Source: Pedobacter petrophilus (GTDB taxonomy: Bacteria > Bacteroidota > Bacteroidia > Sphingobacteriales > Sphingobacteriaceae). From it: a stretch of DNA of 64,000 bases. Every line of letters starts with the position of its first letter. Position 1 is the first letter of the stretch. Both the position numbers and the translations under genes were made by a program. Below, piece after piece: positions 8,628 through 18,074 of this stretch. The notes beneath the pieces are model-generated. The model was not told where the DNA came from and ran no database searches. It saw only the letters and a list, made by a program, of their open reading frames with translations. The stretch is from assembly GCF_009674725.1 (NCBI RefSeq), contig NZ_WKKH01000007.1, forward strand, positions 124,001 through 188,000. Reading direction: 5' to 3'.

Positions 8628-9284
8628 TTACGAACCAGCAATTTTAAAATTGCTGACGTATACTTTTGCATCTTGTTTAGTTTCAAACGGACCACTGATA
8701 TAAAAATATCTGGCTGCCTGGGGCTGAAACAGCATAGTGTCTGCCAGTTTGGTGTTATCCAGATACACCGCCATTTGATTGCCGCTCACTACAAGCTTGA
8801 CATGCAGTGGACGATTAGCTGTTGCCGAAAGATCAAACTTGGTGTTTGCTTCCTCCTTACTTACATCGTAGTTACCAATATTAACAGCGTCCGCATCATA
8901 ATAATGCAGCTGAACAAACGCCCCGCCATTGCTGATATACTCACGGGCAGCATTATCTTTCACAAAACCAAAAGAAATTGGTGATATATCCTTAATTTGC
9001 TCTGCCTGGGCCAATATATCAAACTCAAAAGTAAAGCTCATAGGAAGAGAAACAGAGCTGTTAAGTTTATAGGTTATGTTATCCTGAAGTAATAACCATT
9101 TACCCTGTTGACCGGCAGGGCGTGCAATTGTCGCCGCGCCGTTTGTTTTAATACTGCTTGGGGTTGCGCCAATTTCGTACTTAGAGAAATCTTCGTTAAA
9201 ATCTATATTTTGCGCTGACGCCTGAAATATAGAAAGACTGCTAAAAATCATAAACAGTCCGATGATAAAAAAGTATTTTTTCAT
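8628..9284 (-). CDS. Secreted concanavalin-like beta-sandwich protein
   Basis: A 218-residue protein with a signal peptide ending in ASAQ. The mature part opens with IDFNEDFSKYEIG and has a beta-rich pattern with FTFEFDILAQ, RPLHVKLVVSGNQMAVYLDNTKLADT and KVYVSNFKIAGS. This is the layout of LamG/DUF1080-like jelly-roll domains, which bind glycans or decorate larger enzymes. No catalytic residues are evident. It lies in a run of envelope genes on the minus strand, 31 bp after the next lipoprotein-like gene. Confidence 0.65.
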   Translation of the reverse strand: MKKYFFIIGLFMIFSSLSIFQASAQNIDFNEDFSKYEIGATPSSIKTNGAATIARPAGQQGKWLLLQDNITYKLNSSVSLPMSFTFEFDILAQAEQIKDISPISFGFVKDNAAREYISNGGAFVQLHYYDADAVNIGNYDVSKEEANTKFDLSATANRPLHVKLVVSGNQMAVYLDNTKLADTMLFQPQAARYFYISGPFETKQDAKVYVSNFKIAGS

Positions 9285-9315
9285 AATGAAAGAGATTAAA
9301 GGTTAATGAAAAAAA

Positions 9316-9879
9316 TCAATTATAAGGTGCTGAAAATTTCCCTTCGGTAACGTAATCGTCACCACCAACCAATTTCAGTTTACCGCAAAATGTCCCTTTT
9401 ATGCCCAAGTCAGATAAGCTGGTAATAGTTACCGTGAAATTTGTACCTTCACTGGTGCCACCGTTGTAACCAGAGGTACTCACGATCTTTCCATCTTTCA
9501 TGTTCTGTATATAATATTTACCATGCAGCGATAGGGCCGTGGTTCCAGAAACAGTGTATATCTTTTCCTTTGCTCCGTCCGGAAGTGTCAGATCGATGCC
9601 GAATCCTTTGATCATATCTCGCTTTTCCCATCCGCCGATCACCACGAAATGTACGGTATCGGTAGTAGGTTTATCATTGGCATTCACACCGTAATTAAAC
9701 TCACAATACTTACCGTTTAGCTTACAGGTAAGGTATTTTTTGTCGTCTCCGGTAGCTTCTCCGCCATTCTTACTACAGGCAGATAACCCGAGCATCACCA
9801 GAACAAGTATGGCCATGCAACCATAAAGCACGCTGGATTTTGTCTTTTTCGTCGTAATTGAAATTGATTGATTAAACAT
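9316..9879 (-). CDS. Putative lipoprotein of unknown function
   Basis: The start is taken at the Met of MFNQSISI (an upstream Met at 9927 is possible), giving 187 residues. A hydrophobic helix ends in LGLSAC, a lipobox. The mature domain (about 150 residues) has CKLNGKYCEFNYGVN, GFGIDLTLPDGA and a C-terminal GTFCGKLKLVGGDDYVTEGKFSAPYN. This resembles small immunoglobulin-like or DUF-type surface lipoproteins of Bacteroidota, where the last strand motif GxF.G.L is common. No precise family is claimed. Confidence 0.65.
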   Translation of the reverse strand: MFNQSISITTKKTKSSVLYGCMAILVLVMLGLSACSKNGGEATGDDKKYLTCKLNGKYCEFNYGVNANDKPTTDTVHFVVIGGWEKRDMIKGFGIDLTLPDGAKEKIYTVSGTTALSLHGKYYIQNMKDGKIVSTSGYNGGTSEGTNFTVTITSLSDLGIKGTFCGKLKLVGGDDYVTEGKFSAPYN

Positions 9880-9954
9880 CTGCTGAAGCTTGATTTGCTC
9901 CTGCCTCAGCAGATTTTTGGTGTACAAGCCGTTCCACCATGCATTGATGAAGAT

Positions 9955-10404
9955 TTATTTAAGTTTAACAGAGATCTCGCCATCGTCCATACCGTCGATA
10001 TTTTTTTCAGCGAATACATCAGGAGACGCTTTTTGCAAGGCTTTGAGAATATCGGAAGTAGAGCCTGCATGGTATATCGTGATCAAAGATCCTGAAGCAC
10101 TGAATTTCATTTTAGTGCTTTCAATACCTTTAACAGTTTGAAGTTTCTCATTCAGATTTTTTAGCGTTGTAAAGTCAACGCCGATAAGTTTCACCGTCGT
10201 TTTAGCAGCTGAGGTGTTACCATCTTTCTTTTTACCGAATAATCCCATTATTTTGTCACCGGTGCTTTTTGTACGGTCTGTTGTACGGCCAACCCGATCT
10301 GCTTTGTCGGTTGCCCTGTCAATTTTGTCCAGAATAGCTTGTGCCCGGGTCGTTGTGAAGCTGAATAATATCAGGCCTGCACAAATGATCATGATCTTTT
10401 TCAT
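9955..10404 (-). CDS. Secreted small protein, possibly DUF4252-like
   Basis: A 149-residue protein with a signal peptide (to about TTRAQA). A charged segment with ILDKIDRATDKADRVGRTTDR follows, then an alpha/beta domain with TTVKLIGVDFTTLKNLNEKLQTVKGI and ITIYHAGSTSDILKALQKA. The last region resembles the metal-binding or ferredoxin-like fold of small periplasmic proteins, but no family is certain. It diverges from the histidine kinase gene, with 211 bp between them holding both promoters. Confidence 0.55.
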   Translation of the reverse strand: MKKIMIICAGLILFSFTTTRAQAILDKIDRATDKADRVGRTTDRTKSTGDKIMGLFGKKKDGNTSAAKTTVKLIGVDFTTLKNLNEKLQTVKGIESTKMKFSASGSLITIYHAGSTSDILKALQKASPDVFAEKNIDGMDDGEISVKLK

Positions 10405-10615
10405 AGTTTATTTTGATTATTGATATATAGAAAGCAAAACTATCCCTTGGTTATTGAATATAAAATCCCCTGATCGGTGGTTTTTTTTCTACTGATTTTT
10501 AGGTATTTTAATGTGATAAGTATCAAGACTTTAGGTACTTTAAATTTTTAGGCGGATATTTGAAATTACTTGCCGGACTATTTCGCCTGTTGCTGATAAA
10601 CGTATTTTAGTTTCA

Positions 10616-12619
10616 ATGAAGAAAATATATCTGATCCCAATTTGCCTGCTCATGGCCTTGCGTGTTTTTGCGCAGCAACAAATCCCGCTAAATGAAAAGC
10701 GGCACCTGGACAGCTTGGATAAGGTTCTGCACACAAATAACCCTGACAGTGCAAAAGCGAGTGCCAGTTTTCAGTTGGTAGAATACTGGAAATTTAAGGA
10801 CACGGTAAAAAGCAAGATTTATTTACTGCAAGGTAAAAAGCTCGCCGCCAAATATCCGTATTTCAGCGCCCTCTCGCATTTTTATGAAGGGCAGTACTAT
10901 TTTAACTGGAACACGGTCAAAGCGGCTGTAGCATTTAAAAAAGCGGAGGAGGCATTATCGGCGTTTCATACACCAAAAGCGTATGGCAGGCGTGCAGCAG
11001 CCTGGTTCAATTATGCTTTAATGAATAAGAATAGTAAAGGATACGAGTTTGTAACTCATATCATTCTTGAAAAAGCACTGCCCCTTGCTGAAAAAGCGGG
11101 CGATAAAGTGATGTTTGCGCATTTTTATACCCAGCTCGCTACGCTGCTGATGAACAATTACCAGTTCGCTAAGGCAGCCTTATATAATCAAAAGGCAATC
11201 GAACTGCTGCATAACGAAGACCCGCATTCGACCAATCTCTTGTTTGCGTACCTAAGTGGCGTAAGCATTTATTGTTATGATGAAAAACCCGAACAAGGAA
11301 AGCCTCTACTACAAAAGGCAAAATTATTGTTAATGCCATATCCCGAATCTGTTAATTATCCTTTGTATTATTATAACGAAGCTTTATACTATACAACCAT
11401 TGAAGCATTTGATCAGGCTCTGGCAAGTGCCGATAAGGGAACTGTTTTAGCTAAGAAGTACAATCAAAAGCAGTTGTACCAGCAATTTTTTTTTAGAAAA
11501 TACGAGGTTTATGTTCGGCAAAAGGCTTACAACAAAGCCAGGGTAATATTGCTGGATATTGTTAAGGATGGAACGCTCATGGCAACCGTTAATGACAGGG
11601 CGGCTATCTATGCCGAACTGGCTAAAACCAGCAAAAACCTGAACGATTATAAAGAAGCTTATTCCTGGCTGACCAAGTATCAGACCCTAACAGATAGCAT
11701 CAATAAAAGCCAAAGCACAGTTAAGATCAACGAACTGGAAACTAAATACCGAACGGCACAAAACCAGCAAAAGATCGCTGCCTTACAGGCGCAGAACAAA
11801 CAGGCTGCGTTAAAAGCAAAAAATGAGCATTTGTACAACTGGTTACTGGGTATTGGGTGTTTATCGTTGCTCATTATGCTCGGATTGGCTGTCCTTAATG
11901 CTAAAAATAACAAAAAGCTGTCTGCCCAAAAGGAGATCAACTACCGGCAACAACTCCGTGACCTGGAACAAAAGCAGCAATTAAAAGTGACGCAGGCGAT
12001 GCTGGATGGCGAAGAGCATGAACGGGAACGCGTTGCCCGCGACCTGCATGATGGCCTGGGCGGCATGCTGGCCGGCGTGAAAATTGGTTTGTCAGGCTGG
12101 TCGAACACGAATGCAGGTATAGCAGAAGATAAAGACCTGCATCGAATCATTGGCCAACTGGATAGTTCCGTTAGCGAGTTAAGACGTATCGCCCGTAACC
12201 TGTTGCCCGAAACGTTGCTGAAGTTTGGCCTGGAGATAGCTTTGAAAGATCTTTGTGAATTTTACATGCGTGACGGTTTGCATATAGACTTCCAGCCCTT
12301 AAATATCGAGAAAAACATTCCTTTGAGCATACAGTTAAACATATATCGGATCGTACAGGAACTGATGTCCAATGCAGTTAAACATGCCCGCGCAAAGAAC
12401 CTCATGCTGCAATGCAGCCAGAATAACTATGTCTTTTTTATCACCTTTGAGGATGACGGCCACGGTTTTGACACCGCCGTACTGGAAAACAAGAAAGGTA
12501 TGGGCTTAGATAACCTGAAAAACAGGATCATGTTTTTAAAAGGAAAGTTCGAGCTAAAATCTGTGATCAGCGAGGGAACTACCATTAATATAGAACTTAA
12601 TACAAACGTCGATGGCTAA
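10616..12619 (+). CDS. TPR-containing NarL-type sensor histidine kinase
   Basis: A 667-residue kinase. Signal peptide residues 1-19, then a TPR-like periplasmic region to about 370, coiled coil, one membrane helix at about 406-426 and another coiled coil. The HisKA_3 box ERVARDLHDGLGG carries phospho-His 478. The ATPase domain has ELMSNAVKHA (N box, ~582), DDGHGFD (~611) and GMGLDNLKNRI. It overlaps the response regulator by 8 bases, so the pair is translationally coupled. The input signal is unknown; TPR sensors of this type are common in Bacteroidota. Confidence 0.92.
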   Translation: MKKIYLIPICLLMALRVFAQQQIPLNEKRHLDSLDKVLHTNNPDSAKASASFQLVEYWKFKDTVKSKIYLLQGKKLAAKYPYFSALSHFYEGQYYFNWNTVKAAVAFKKAEEALSAFHTPKAYGRRAAAWFNYALMNKNSKGYEFVTHIILEKALPLAEKAGDKVMFAHFYTQLATLLMNNYQFAKAALYNQKAIELLHNEDPHSTNLLFAYLSGVSIYCYDEKPEQGKPLLQKAKLLLMPYPESVNYPLYYYNEALYYTTIEAFDQALASADKGTVLAKKYNQKQLYQQFFFRKYEVYVRQKAYNKARVILLDIVKDGTLMATVNDRAAIYAELAKTSKNLNDYKEAYSWLTKYQTLTDSINKSQSTVKINELETKYRTAQNQQKIAALQAQNKQAALKAKNEHLYNWLLGIGCLSLLIMLGLAVLNAKNNKKLSAQKEINYRQQLRDLEQKQQLKVTQAMLDGEEHERERVARDLHDGLGGMLAGVKIGLSGWSNTNAGIAEDKDLHRIIGQLDSSVSELRRIARNLLPETLLKFGLEIALKDLCEFYMRDGLHIDFQPLNIEKNIPLSIQLNIYRIVQELMSNAVKHARAKNLMLQCSQNNYVFFITFEDDGHGFDTAVLENKKGMGLDNLKNRIMFLKGKFELKSVISEGTTINIELNTNVDG

Positions 12620-13241
12620 ATTATTAACCGCTATAGTTGACGATCATCCAATTGTGATCGAAGGATTAAAGGTTCTGCTTCAGAATGAGGAAAACCTGCA
12701 ACTTGTTGGCGGTTTCTGTAATGGCTCGGCTATTTTGTCTTACATCAGCACCAATCAAGTTGACCTTATTCTCCTCGATATTACTTTGCCCGATATTAAT
12801 GGCATTGAGCTGTGTCAACAAATAAAAGATATATCGATTGCAACTGTCGTCCTCATCTTAAGCAACCATACCGAAAGGAGTATTATTATGCAGACGATTC
12901 AAAACGGAGCGAGCGGTTATTTGCTTAAAAACAGTTCGGTTGATGAATTACGGCATTGCATCTCAGAAGCCGTGAAAGGCAACATCTGCTACAGTAAAGA
13001 GGTAATGGAAATTATCAGCCGGCCCTCTAAAAATCACATACAGGATATGCCGCGCCTTACTCGCCGGGAAAAGGAAATACTGGCCCTAATCGCAGCAGGT
13101 AAAACCAGTCAGGTGATCGGCCAGGAATTATTTCTGAGCCCGCTTACCATTGATACGCACCGTAAAAACCTGATCCAGAAATTTGGTGTGAAAAATGTTG
13201 CTGAACTGATCATGACTGCTACACAACAGCAAATACTTTAG
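12612..13241 (+). CDS. LuxR/NarL-family response regulator
   Basis: A 209-residue regulator. The receiver domain has the acidic pair D10/D11, phosphoacceptor D56 in LILLDITLP, S84 in the switch position and K106. The C-terminal LuxR helix-turn-helix is LTRREKEILALIAAGKTSQVIGQELFLSPLTIDTH split across residues ~148-185. It is the cognate partner of the overlapping kinase. Targets are not evident; the adjacent envelope genes on the other strand are reasonable candidates. Confidence 0.94.
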   Translation: MAKLLTAIVDDHPIVIEGLKVLLQNEENLQLVGGFCNGSAILSYISTNQVDLILLDITLPDINGIELCQQIKDISIATVVLILSNHTERSIIMQTIQNGASGYLLKNSSVDELRHCISEAVKGNICYSKEVMEIISRPSKNHIQDMPRLTRREKEILALIAAGKTSQVIGQELFLSPLTIDTHRKNLIQKFGVKNVAELIMTATQQQIL

Positions 13242-13701
13242 ACTAATCGGACATTCTGTTACCGATTATTCCGCCTATCTCCAGCTGTTTTTTATCAATT
13301 GATAACTTCAGATAGGGCTTTCAGCTGAAAGTCAACCTTTTCGTTCCTATGATCGCAAAAAAGGTAGTTTTTCTGTTCATCCGTGTTGGACAACTAGGAG
13401 GATATGAACAGGATCAATATCGACCAGATACTCATGTGATAAATAATCGGAATATTAACGGTTTCAGCTTTCGTTCCACCTGTAAAAGATGCTACCGGTT
13501 ACTTCCGATGACCGGCAGCCTAATTATTGCTGCTCATTCCTGATCTGAACCAGTTCTAAAGATAATCTGAAATTAAACGGTCAAAGATTACTTCTAAGCA
13601 AATTGCATCTTCCCTTTTAATGACATTTTTTGTTAAAATATTTTAACTATTGTATGATTTAAATTAATGATTATATATTTGCGTAACCAATTACGTAATT
13701 A
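13242..13701. other. Intergenic region with MarR-gene promoter
   Basis: 460 bases without a supported gene; a 64-codon frame at 13349-13543 has no family resemblance. A weak hairpin (TAATCGG 13244-13250, CCGATTA 13262-13268) follows the response regulator stop. A 14 bp palindrome CTTTCAGCTGAAAG lies at 13318-13331. The right end contains the promoter of the MarR-GNAT gene. Confidence 0.5.
13674..13700 (+). promoter_or_regulatory. MarR-GNAT promoter with palindromic operator
   Basis: A perfect -7 box TATATTTG lies at 13674-13681. A perfect 12 bp palindrome AATTACGTAATT at 13689-13700 covers the expected transcription start and touches the ATG at 13702. An operator in that place would block its own transcription, the usual MarR arrangement. 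Confidence 0.55.
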
Positions 13702-14682
13702 ATGAATAATCAATTTTTTAATAAGGTGGGCATAAAAGCCATAGGGAGCAGGCTAAGAATGCTTACCGAAAAAATTACTTACAATGCTGCGGGCATTTAT
13801 AAACTATACGGCATAGAAATGCAGCCAAAATGGTTTCCGGTGTTCTATTCCCTGTCTCACGGTGAAGAAAAGACCATAACAGGAATCGCTGCTGAAATTG
13901 GACATTCTCATCCTTCTGTGAGCAAAATTGTAAGCGAAATGATTAAATCGGGGATTGTTATCGAGAAAAAAGATGCCGCTGACGGAAGGCGAAACATGGT
14001 GAGCCTTTCTGAAAGAGGAATTGGCTATGCAGAAAAAATCCAGGATCAATATACCGATTTGGAGCAGGCTATTGAAGCGGTCAACTCTCAGGCAACACAT
14101 GACCTTTGGAAGGCCATAGAAGAGTGGGAATTCCTGCTCGAACAAAAATCTCTATTACGTAGAGTGACTGAAGAAAAAAAGCACCGGGAAAGTAGGGATG
14201 TGCAAATTGTGGACTATGAACCGCAATATGCAGCGGCATTCAGGTCGCTGAATGAAGAATGGATCTCCTCATATTTTAAGATGGAGGAGGCAGACTATAG
14301 GTCATTGGATGATCCGGAAGGCTACATCATGAAAAAAGGAGGGGATATTCTTGTCGCCCTATATCAGGATCAACCTGTTGGAGTTTGCGCACTGATCAGA
14401 ATGAACGATGGCGAATATGAATTTGAACTTGCTAAAATGGCCGTTTCCCCTTTCGCTCAAGGTAAGAATATCGGCTGGCTGCTTGGCCAGGCAGCGCTCG
14501 ACAGGGCCAGAAAACTGGGCGGGAAAAAGATATACCTGGAAAGTAACACCATATTAAAGCCGGCGATTAATCTTTATCATAAACTTGGATTTCAAAAAGT
14601 TGTAGGCCATTCCACTCCTTATGAAAGGTGCAACATTCAAATGGACTGTGATATTAGTAAGAGGGATAATAATAGAATATAG
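13702..14682 (+). CDS. MarR-type regulator fused to GNAT acetyltransferase
   Basis: 326 residues. The N-terminal ~150 residues form a MarR winged helix: GEEKTITGIAAEIGHSHPSVSKIVSEM followed by the wing KKDAADGRRNMVSLSERG. Residues ~165-320 form a GNAT domain with GVCALIRM, ELAKMAVSP, the acetyl-CoA loop AQGKNIGWLLGQAA, and YHKLGFQKV. Such fusions are known as a family of MarR/GNAT proteins in which acetylation may be linked to ligand sensing. It lies 21 bp before a DUF2000 gene in the same direction, so both are likely one operon. Confidence 0.9.
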   Translation: MNNQFFNKVGIKAIGSRLRMLTEKITYNAAGIYKLYGIEMQPKWFPVFYSLSHGEEKTITGIAAEIGHSHPSVSKIVSEMIKSGIVIEKKDAADGRRNMVSLSERGIGYAEKIQDQYTDLEQAIEAVNSQATHDLWKAIEEWEFLLEQKSLLRRVTEEKKHRESRDVQIVDYEPQYAAAFRSLNEEWISSYFKMEEADYRSLDDPEGYIMKKGGDILVALYQDQPVGVCALIRMNDGEYEFELAKMAVSPFAQGKNIGWLLGQAALDRARKLGGKKIYLESNTILKPAINLYHKLGFQKVVGHSTPYERCNIQMDCDISKRDNNRI

Positions 14683-14703
14683 TTAATAAAATAAATCATC
14701 AAG

Positions 14704-15114
14704 ATGTATGAAAATAAGATAGCCGTTGTGATATTAAACGATCTGGCCCACTGGCAAAAATTAAATGTTACCGCTTTCCTGGCAGGTTCAGTCGCAATAG
14801 CATTTCCCGAAACACATGGTGCGCCACTTGTTAGTGCATCTGGTACGCAATACTTACCCTTTCTTAAGCATCCGGTGTTGATTTACGCAGCCGATACAGA
14901 CGAGCAGATAAAAAGGGCGTTCAACAGGGCAACGGATAGGGAGTTGCATATTGGTGTTTATACAAAAGGACTTTTCGCAACAAAAAACGAGGAAGGAAAT
15001 TTAACAGAGATCGCCCAACACATAGACTCTGAATTGGATTTGGCAGGAATTATTATCTATGGGGAGAATAGAAAAGTTGATAAAGCCATTGACAAACTCA
15101 AGTTCCATTCTTAG
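14704..15114 (+). CDS. DUF2000 family protein
   Basis: 136 residues matching DUF2000 in length and pattern: KIAVVILNDLAHWQKLNVTAFL at the start, YLPFLKHPVLIYAAD, and IGVYTKGLFAT. The fold is related to peptidyl-tRNA hydrolase 2 but the function is unknown. DUF2000 genes often sit beside regulators or acetyltransferases, as here, with only 21 bp after the MarR-GNAT gene. No signal peptide or membrane segment. Confidence 0.85.
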   Translation: MYENKIAVVILNDLAHWQKLNVTAFLAGSVAIAFPETHGAPLVSASGTQYLPFLKHPVLIYAADTDEQIKRAFNRATDRELHIGVYTKGLFATKNEEGNLTEIAQHIDSELDLAGIIIYGENRKVDKAIDKLKFHS

Positions 15115-15247
15115 ACTGTTAGCCACGTTATATTATCCTCAAGTTAAGTCGGCTGATATCACACAATGATGTAAAGTCTGAATAGTGAAATAATGAGCAG
15201 TAATTTTGTAAATTTCCAACAATTGACATCGCTAAAATTTATGTTAT

Positions 15248-15985
15248 ATGAAAAAACCGATCAATAACCCGTTCATTCTTGCACTTAAGGCTCGCAACCT
15301 CACAGTAGAAATTCATCACCATTCGGCTTATCAGATCGTACTGTCGAACGACACTCCATTTAATTCAACCATCAGCGGAGTACTTCACGAGGGCATCCAT
15401 GGTTTTTTAATAAAACCTCATGTTACACATTTTTGCGTGGCTGAAAATGGAACGTTGAATGTTTTAAACATAGAACCCTATTCCACTATTGGTTTGGAAC
15501 TGGCAAGCAGATTTAAAGAAGATCAAGAGTATATTGTTTTCGATACACCACCGGAAACAAATTCCTTCTTTCAGACACCCCGTGACAGTTTAGATATTAT
15601 CAAAATAGTTGATGCCTTACTGCATAATTTACCGTCAATTGAATATGATGAAAGAGTTACCAAAATAGTTGAATACATTAAAGCTAATTACTTCCAGTCA
15701 GATATCACACCACAAACATTTGCCGACATTGTTTTTCTTTCTCCATCTCGTTTAGCGTCCCTTTTTAAGGAACAAACCGGAAGCAGCTTATCTAAATATT
15801 TATTATGGACCAGGTTGCGCCAGGCTATTTATCTCACACTTTCGGACAAAGACAGAAGCCTTACTGATATTGCCTACGACACCGGTTTTTATGACCTTCC
15901 ACAATTTAATAAATATATGTACGAAATGTTTGGAATGCCTCCTAAGGCCTTAAAACACAATAGCGATCTGATCCAGATTTATTAA
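15248..15985 (+). CDS. AraC-family transcriptional regulator
   Basis: 245 residues: an N-terminal cupin-like sensing domain (about 1-130, with HHHSAYQIVLS and HGFLIKPHVTHFC) and a C-terminal double helix-turn-helix (about 135-240). The latter has FADIVFLSPSRLASLFKEQTG and the signature DIAYDTGFYDLPQFNKYMYEMFGMPPKAL. A -7 box TAATTTTG lies at 15201-15208. It sits just before three genes that share one conserved operator, which makes it the best candidate for their activator. A hairpin terminator follows at 16033-16059. Confidence 0.92.
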   Translation: MKKPINNPFILALKARNLTVEIHHHSAYQIVLSNDTPFNSTISGVLHEGIHGFLIKPHVTHFCVAENGTLNVLNIEPYSTIGLELASRFKEDQEYIVFDTPPETNSFFQTPRDSLDIIKIVDALLHNLPSIEYDERVTKIVEYIKANYFQSDITPQTFADIVFLSPSRLASLFKEQTGSSLSKYLLWTRLRQAIYLTLSDKDRSLTDIAYDTGFYDLPQFNKYMYEMFGMPPKALKHNSDLIQIY

Positions 15986-16032
15986 TCTTGTTTATCTAAT
16001 TTGTTTTTAGTTAAACAAACCGTTAGATTACT

Positions 16033-16059
16033 AAAGGCACCTCAATTGTAGGTGCCTTT
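16033..16059 (+). terminator. Rho-independent terminator after the AraC gene
   Basis: AAAGGCACCT (16033-16042) pairs with AGGTGCCTTT (16050-16059) around a 7-base loop, 10 bp stem ending in T residues. Confidence 0.75.
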
Positions 16060-16130
16060 ATCATTTATAGCATGTCCTATCTTAAAATGCCAAATATCGG
16101 GCTTTCATTAAAAATCAAGTCCCAAGGCAT

Positions 16131-16177
16131 AATAGTGATTTGATACAAGTTTGCTGGTGAGCTTGTTCGCAACTTTG
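16131..16177 (+). promoter_or_regulatory. Shared operator-promoter, copy 1 (before MDR reductase)
   Basis: AGTGATTTGATACAAGTTT at 16134-16152 followed by the -7-like box CAACTTTG at 16170-16177. The same core and the same 32-base offset from TGATACAAG to CTTTG occur at 17991-18037 and 19041-19087. There is no good -33 TTG, as expected of an activator-dependent promoter. Confidence 0.75.
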
Positions 16178-16210
16178 TGATATCAATTTAAACAATTAAA
16201 AATTAATATC

Positions 16211-17155
16211 ATGAAAGCAATAGCATATCAAGAATTCGGAACCACAGCTGTTTTACAAACTGTTGAACAAACAAAACCTACCATTAAAGCAGATCAGGTA
16301 CTGGTCAGAGTAAAAGCATTTTCTATTAATCCCATGGATTGGAAAATAAGGAAAGGAGAAATGACCCTAATGTCTGGCTCAAAATTCCCAAAGTTGACAG
16401 GTGCAGACTTTGCGGGTATTATTGAAGAAATCGGGACTTCTGTAATCGGCATAAAAAAAGGAGATGAAGTTTTTGGAGTAGTAAAAAACATGATGAAGGA
16501 AGGTGCATCAGCCGAATATGTTGCCATAACCTCTTCCTTGGTCTGGAAAAAGCCTGCTAACATCAGCTTTGCCCAAGCTGCCTCAATTCCTGTAGTTGGA
16601 ACTGCAGCCGTTACGGCATTAGAGAAAATGGGTAACATCGGTTCGCAAACTAACATTTTGGTAAATGGCGCTACCGGAGGTTTCGGTATGTTTTTACTTC
16701 AATTATTAAAACAACGGGGTGCTCAGGTAACAGCAGTTGCCAGCACAAAGGGAGCAGAATTTGCAAAAAAATGGGGCGCAAATTCCGTGATAGATTATAC
16801 AAAAGAAGATGTGCTTTCTCAAAAAGCCACTTATGACATCGTTATTGATTTATCAGGCAAAATGGGTTATAAAACAGCCAAGCAAGTAATGAAGCCCAAA
16901 GCCAGGTTTCTAAACCCGACACCGAAGCCAATCGAAATTCCCATCTCGTTTTTTAGCAATTTATTTACGTCTAAAAAGCACATCATAGTACTGTCAAGTC
17001 CGTCTACCAAATACACAGACGTTTTGCTAAGTGCGGTAAAGAATGGCTTACAGATTGAAGTCAACAAAGTATTTCCATTTGCCCAATACAAGGAAGCATA
17101 CGACTATGCTGAGCAGGGCGGATACATCGGAAAAGTTGTCGTAGAAATTAATTAA
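16211..17155 (+). CDS. NAD(P)-dependent MDR oxidoreductase, quinone reductase-like
   Basis: 314 residues of a zinc-independent medium-chain reductase. The N-terminal GroES-like domain has VKAFSINPMDWKIRKG and LTGADFAGIIEEIG; the Rossmann part has NILVNGATGGFGMFLLQLLKQRGAQVTAV. The catalytic zinc ligands of alcohol dehydrogenases are absent, which fits quinone oxidoreductase or enone reductase activity. It probably reduces electrophilic carbonyl compounds in the cytosol. It is preceded by the conserved operator copy 1 and followed by the pirin gene. Confidence 0.88.
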   Translation: MKAIAYQEFGTTAVLQTVEQTKPTIKADQVLVRVKAFSINPMDWKIRKGEMTLMSGSKFPKLTGADFAGIIEEIGTSVIGIKKGDEVFGVVKNMMKEGASAEYVAITSSLVWKKPANISFAQAASIPVVGTAAVTALEKMGNIGSQTNILVNGATGGFGMFLLQLLKQRGAQVTAVASTKGAEFAKKWGANSVIDYTKEDVLSQKATYDIVIDLSGKMGYKTAKQVMKPKARFLNPTPKPIEIPISFFSNLFTSKKHIIVLSSPSTKYTDVLLSAVKNGLQIEVNKVFPFAQYKEAYDYAEQGGYIGKVVVEIN

Positions 17156-17218
17156 AATTTCCGAAAAGTGTTGCTTAACATTCTTTGCTACTCCTAATCA
17201 TTTATATAATCGAAAATC

Positions 17219-17968
17219 ATGTTAACGAAAATAGAAAATACCATAAAATATGGTAAACAGCATGGCGGCTTTGGAATACAAATTTTATATCCAGGACTCA
17301 TCCGACCTGAATTGGACGATACTGGTTTTTCCACAATCGGAAGAATAGACCACGCCCGGATCACACCAGGAACGCTGATCCCAATGCATCCGCACAGGAA
17401 TGATGAGATCATTACCTACTTAAGAAGCGGCAAAGTCAAACATCTGGACTCTGAAAAGCATACAGACACCATCTCAAACCGGAGACTGATGGTGATGAAT
17501 GCAGGGGTAAACTTTTATCACGAAGAAAAAGTGTTAGAAGAAGGTGGTGTTTTAGAAGGACTACAGATATTCATCAGGCCGGAAACAGCTGGTTTGGTTC
17601 CACAAGTTCAGTTTTATCAATTGCCTGAAACTTACAGTGACAACCATTGGCGAAAAATGGCGGGAAAAGGCGACGATTACCCGCTGCAAATAAGAAGCAA
17701 TACCTGGTTGATGGATCTGCGATTAGAAAAGGACGCAGAAATCACCCTACCCGAAGCGCCATCAGAAAATGCGGTCTTCCTGTTTTATGTATTTAACGGA
17801 AAAATAAGCGTCAATGAAACTATGGCGCTTGTTACCGGGGAAAGTGTGCTGGTTGAAATGGAAAATCCAACCTTCCGGGCAACTGAAACAACTGATATTG
17901 TGCTGTTCATTACCCAAACAAACGCCGTTCATTTTGACGGCGGAATGTACAGCGGTAATCTCCACTGA
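17219..17968 (+). CDS. Pirin family protein (quercetinase-like bicupin)
   Basis: 249 residues. The N-terminal cupin has FSTIGRIDHARITPGTLIPMHPHRNDEIITYLRSGK with metal-binding His residues, then RLMVMNAGVNFYHEE. The C-terminal cupin is divergent. Similar proteins (YhhW type) degrade quercetin or act as redox-responsive factors. It lies 63 bp after the reductase and lacks the shared operator, so it is either read through from that promoter or uses its own weak CTTTG box at 17183-17187. Confidence 0.88.
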   Translation: MLTKIENTIKYGKQHGGFGIQILYPGLIRPELDDTGFSTIGRIDHARITPGTLIPMHPHRNDEIITYLRSGKVKHLDSEKHTDTISNRRLMVMNAGVNFYHEEKVLEEGGVLEGLQIFIRPETAGLVPQVQFYQLPETYSDNHWRKMAGKGDDYPLQIRSNTWLMDLRLEKDAEITLPEAPSENAVFLFYVFNGKISVNETMALVTGESVLVEMENPTFRATETTDIVLFITQTNAVHFDGGMYSGNLH

Positions 17969-17990
17969 TATCAGCTGCAACCACTATGAG

Positions 17991-18037
17991 AACAGTGATC
18001 TGATACAAGTTTCACTTTTAAAATCAGAACATCTTTG
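17991..18037 (+). promoter_or_regulatory. Shared operator-promoter, copy 2 (before NmrA-type gene)
   Basis: CAGTGATCTGATACAAGTTT at 17993-18012 and the -7-like box CATCTTTG at 18030-18037, in exact register with the copies at 16131 and 19041. Start codon 38 bases further on. Confidence 0.75.
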
Positions 18038-18074
18038 TATAGTAATTAATTGACAACAATTTAAAAATAACAAA

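Noticed and set aside
13349..13543. 64-codon plus-strand frame
   Set aside because: No family resemblance, no start context, and it lies in a spacer between unrelated operons.
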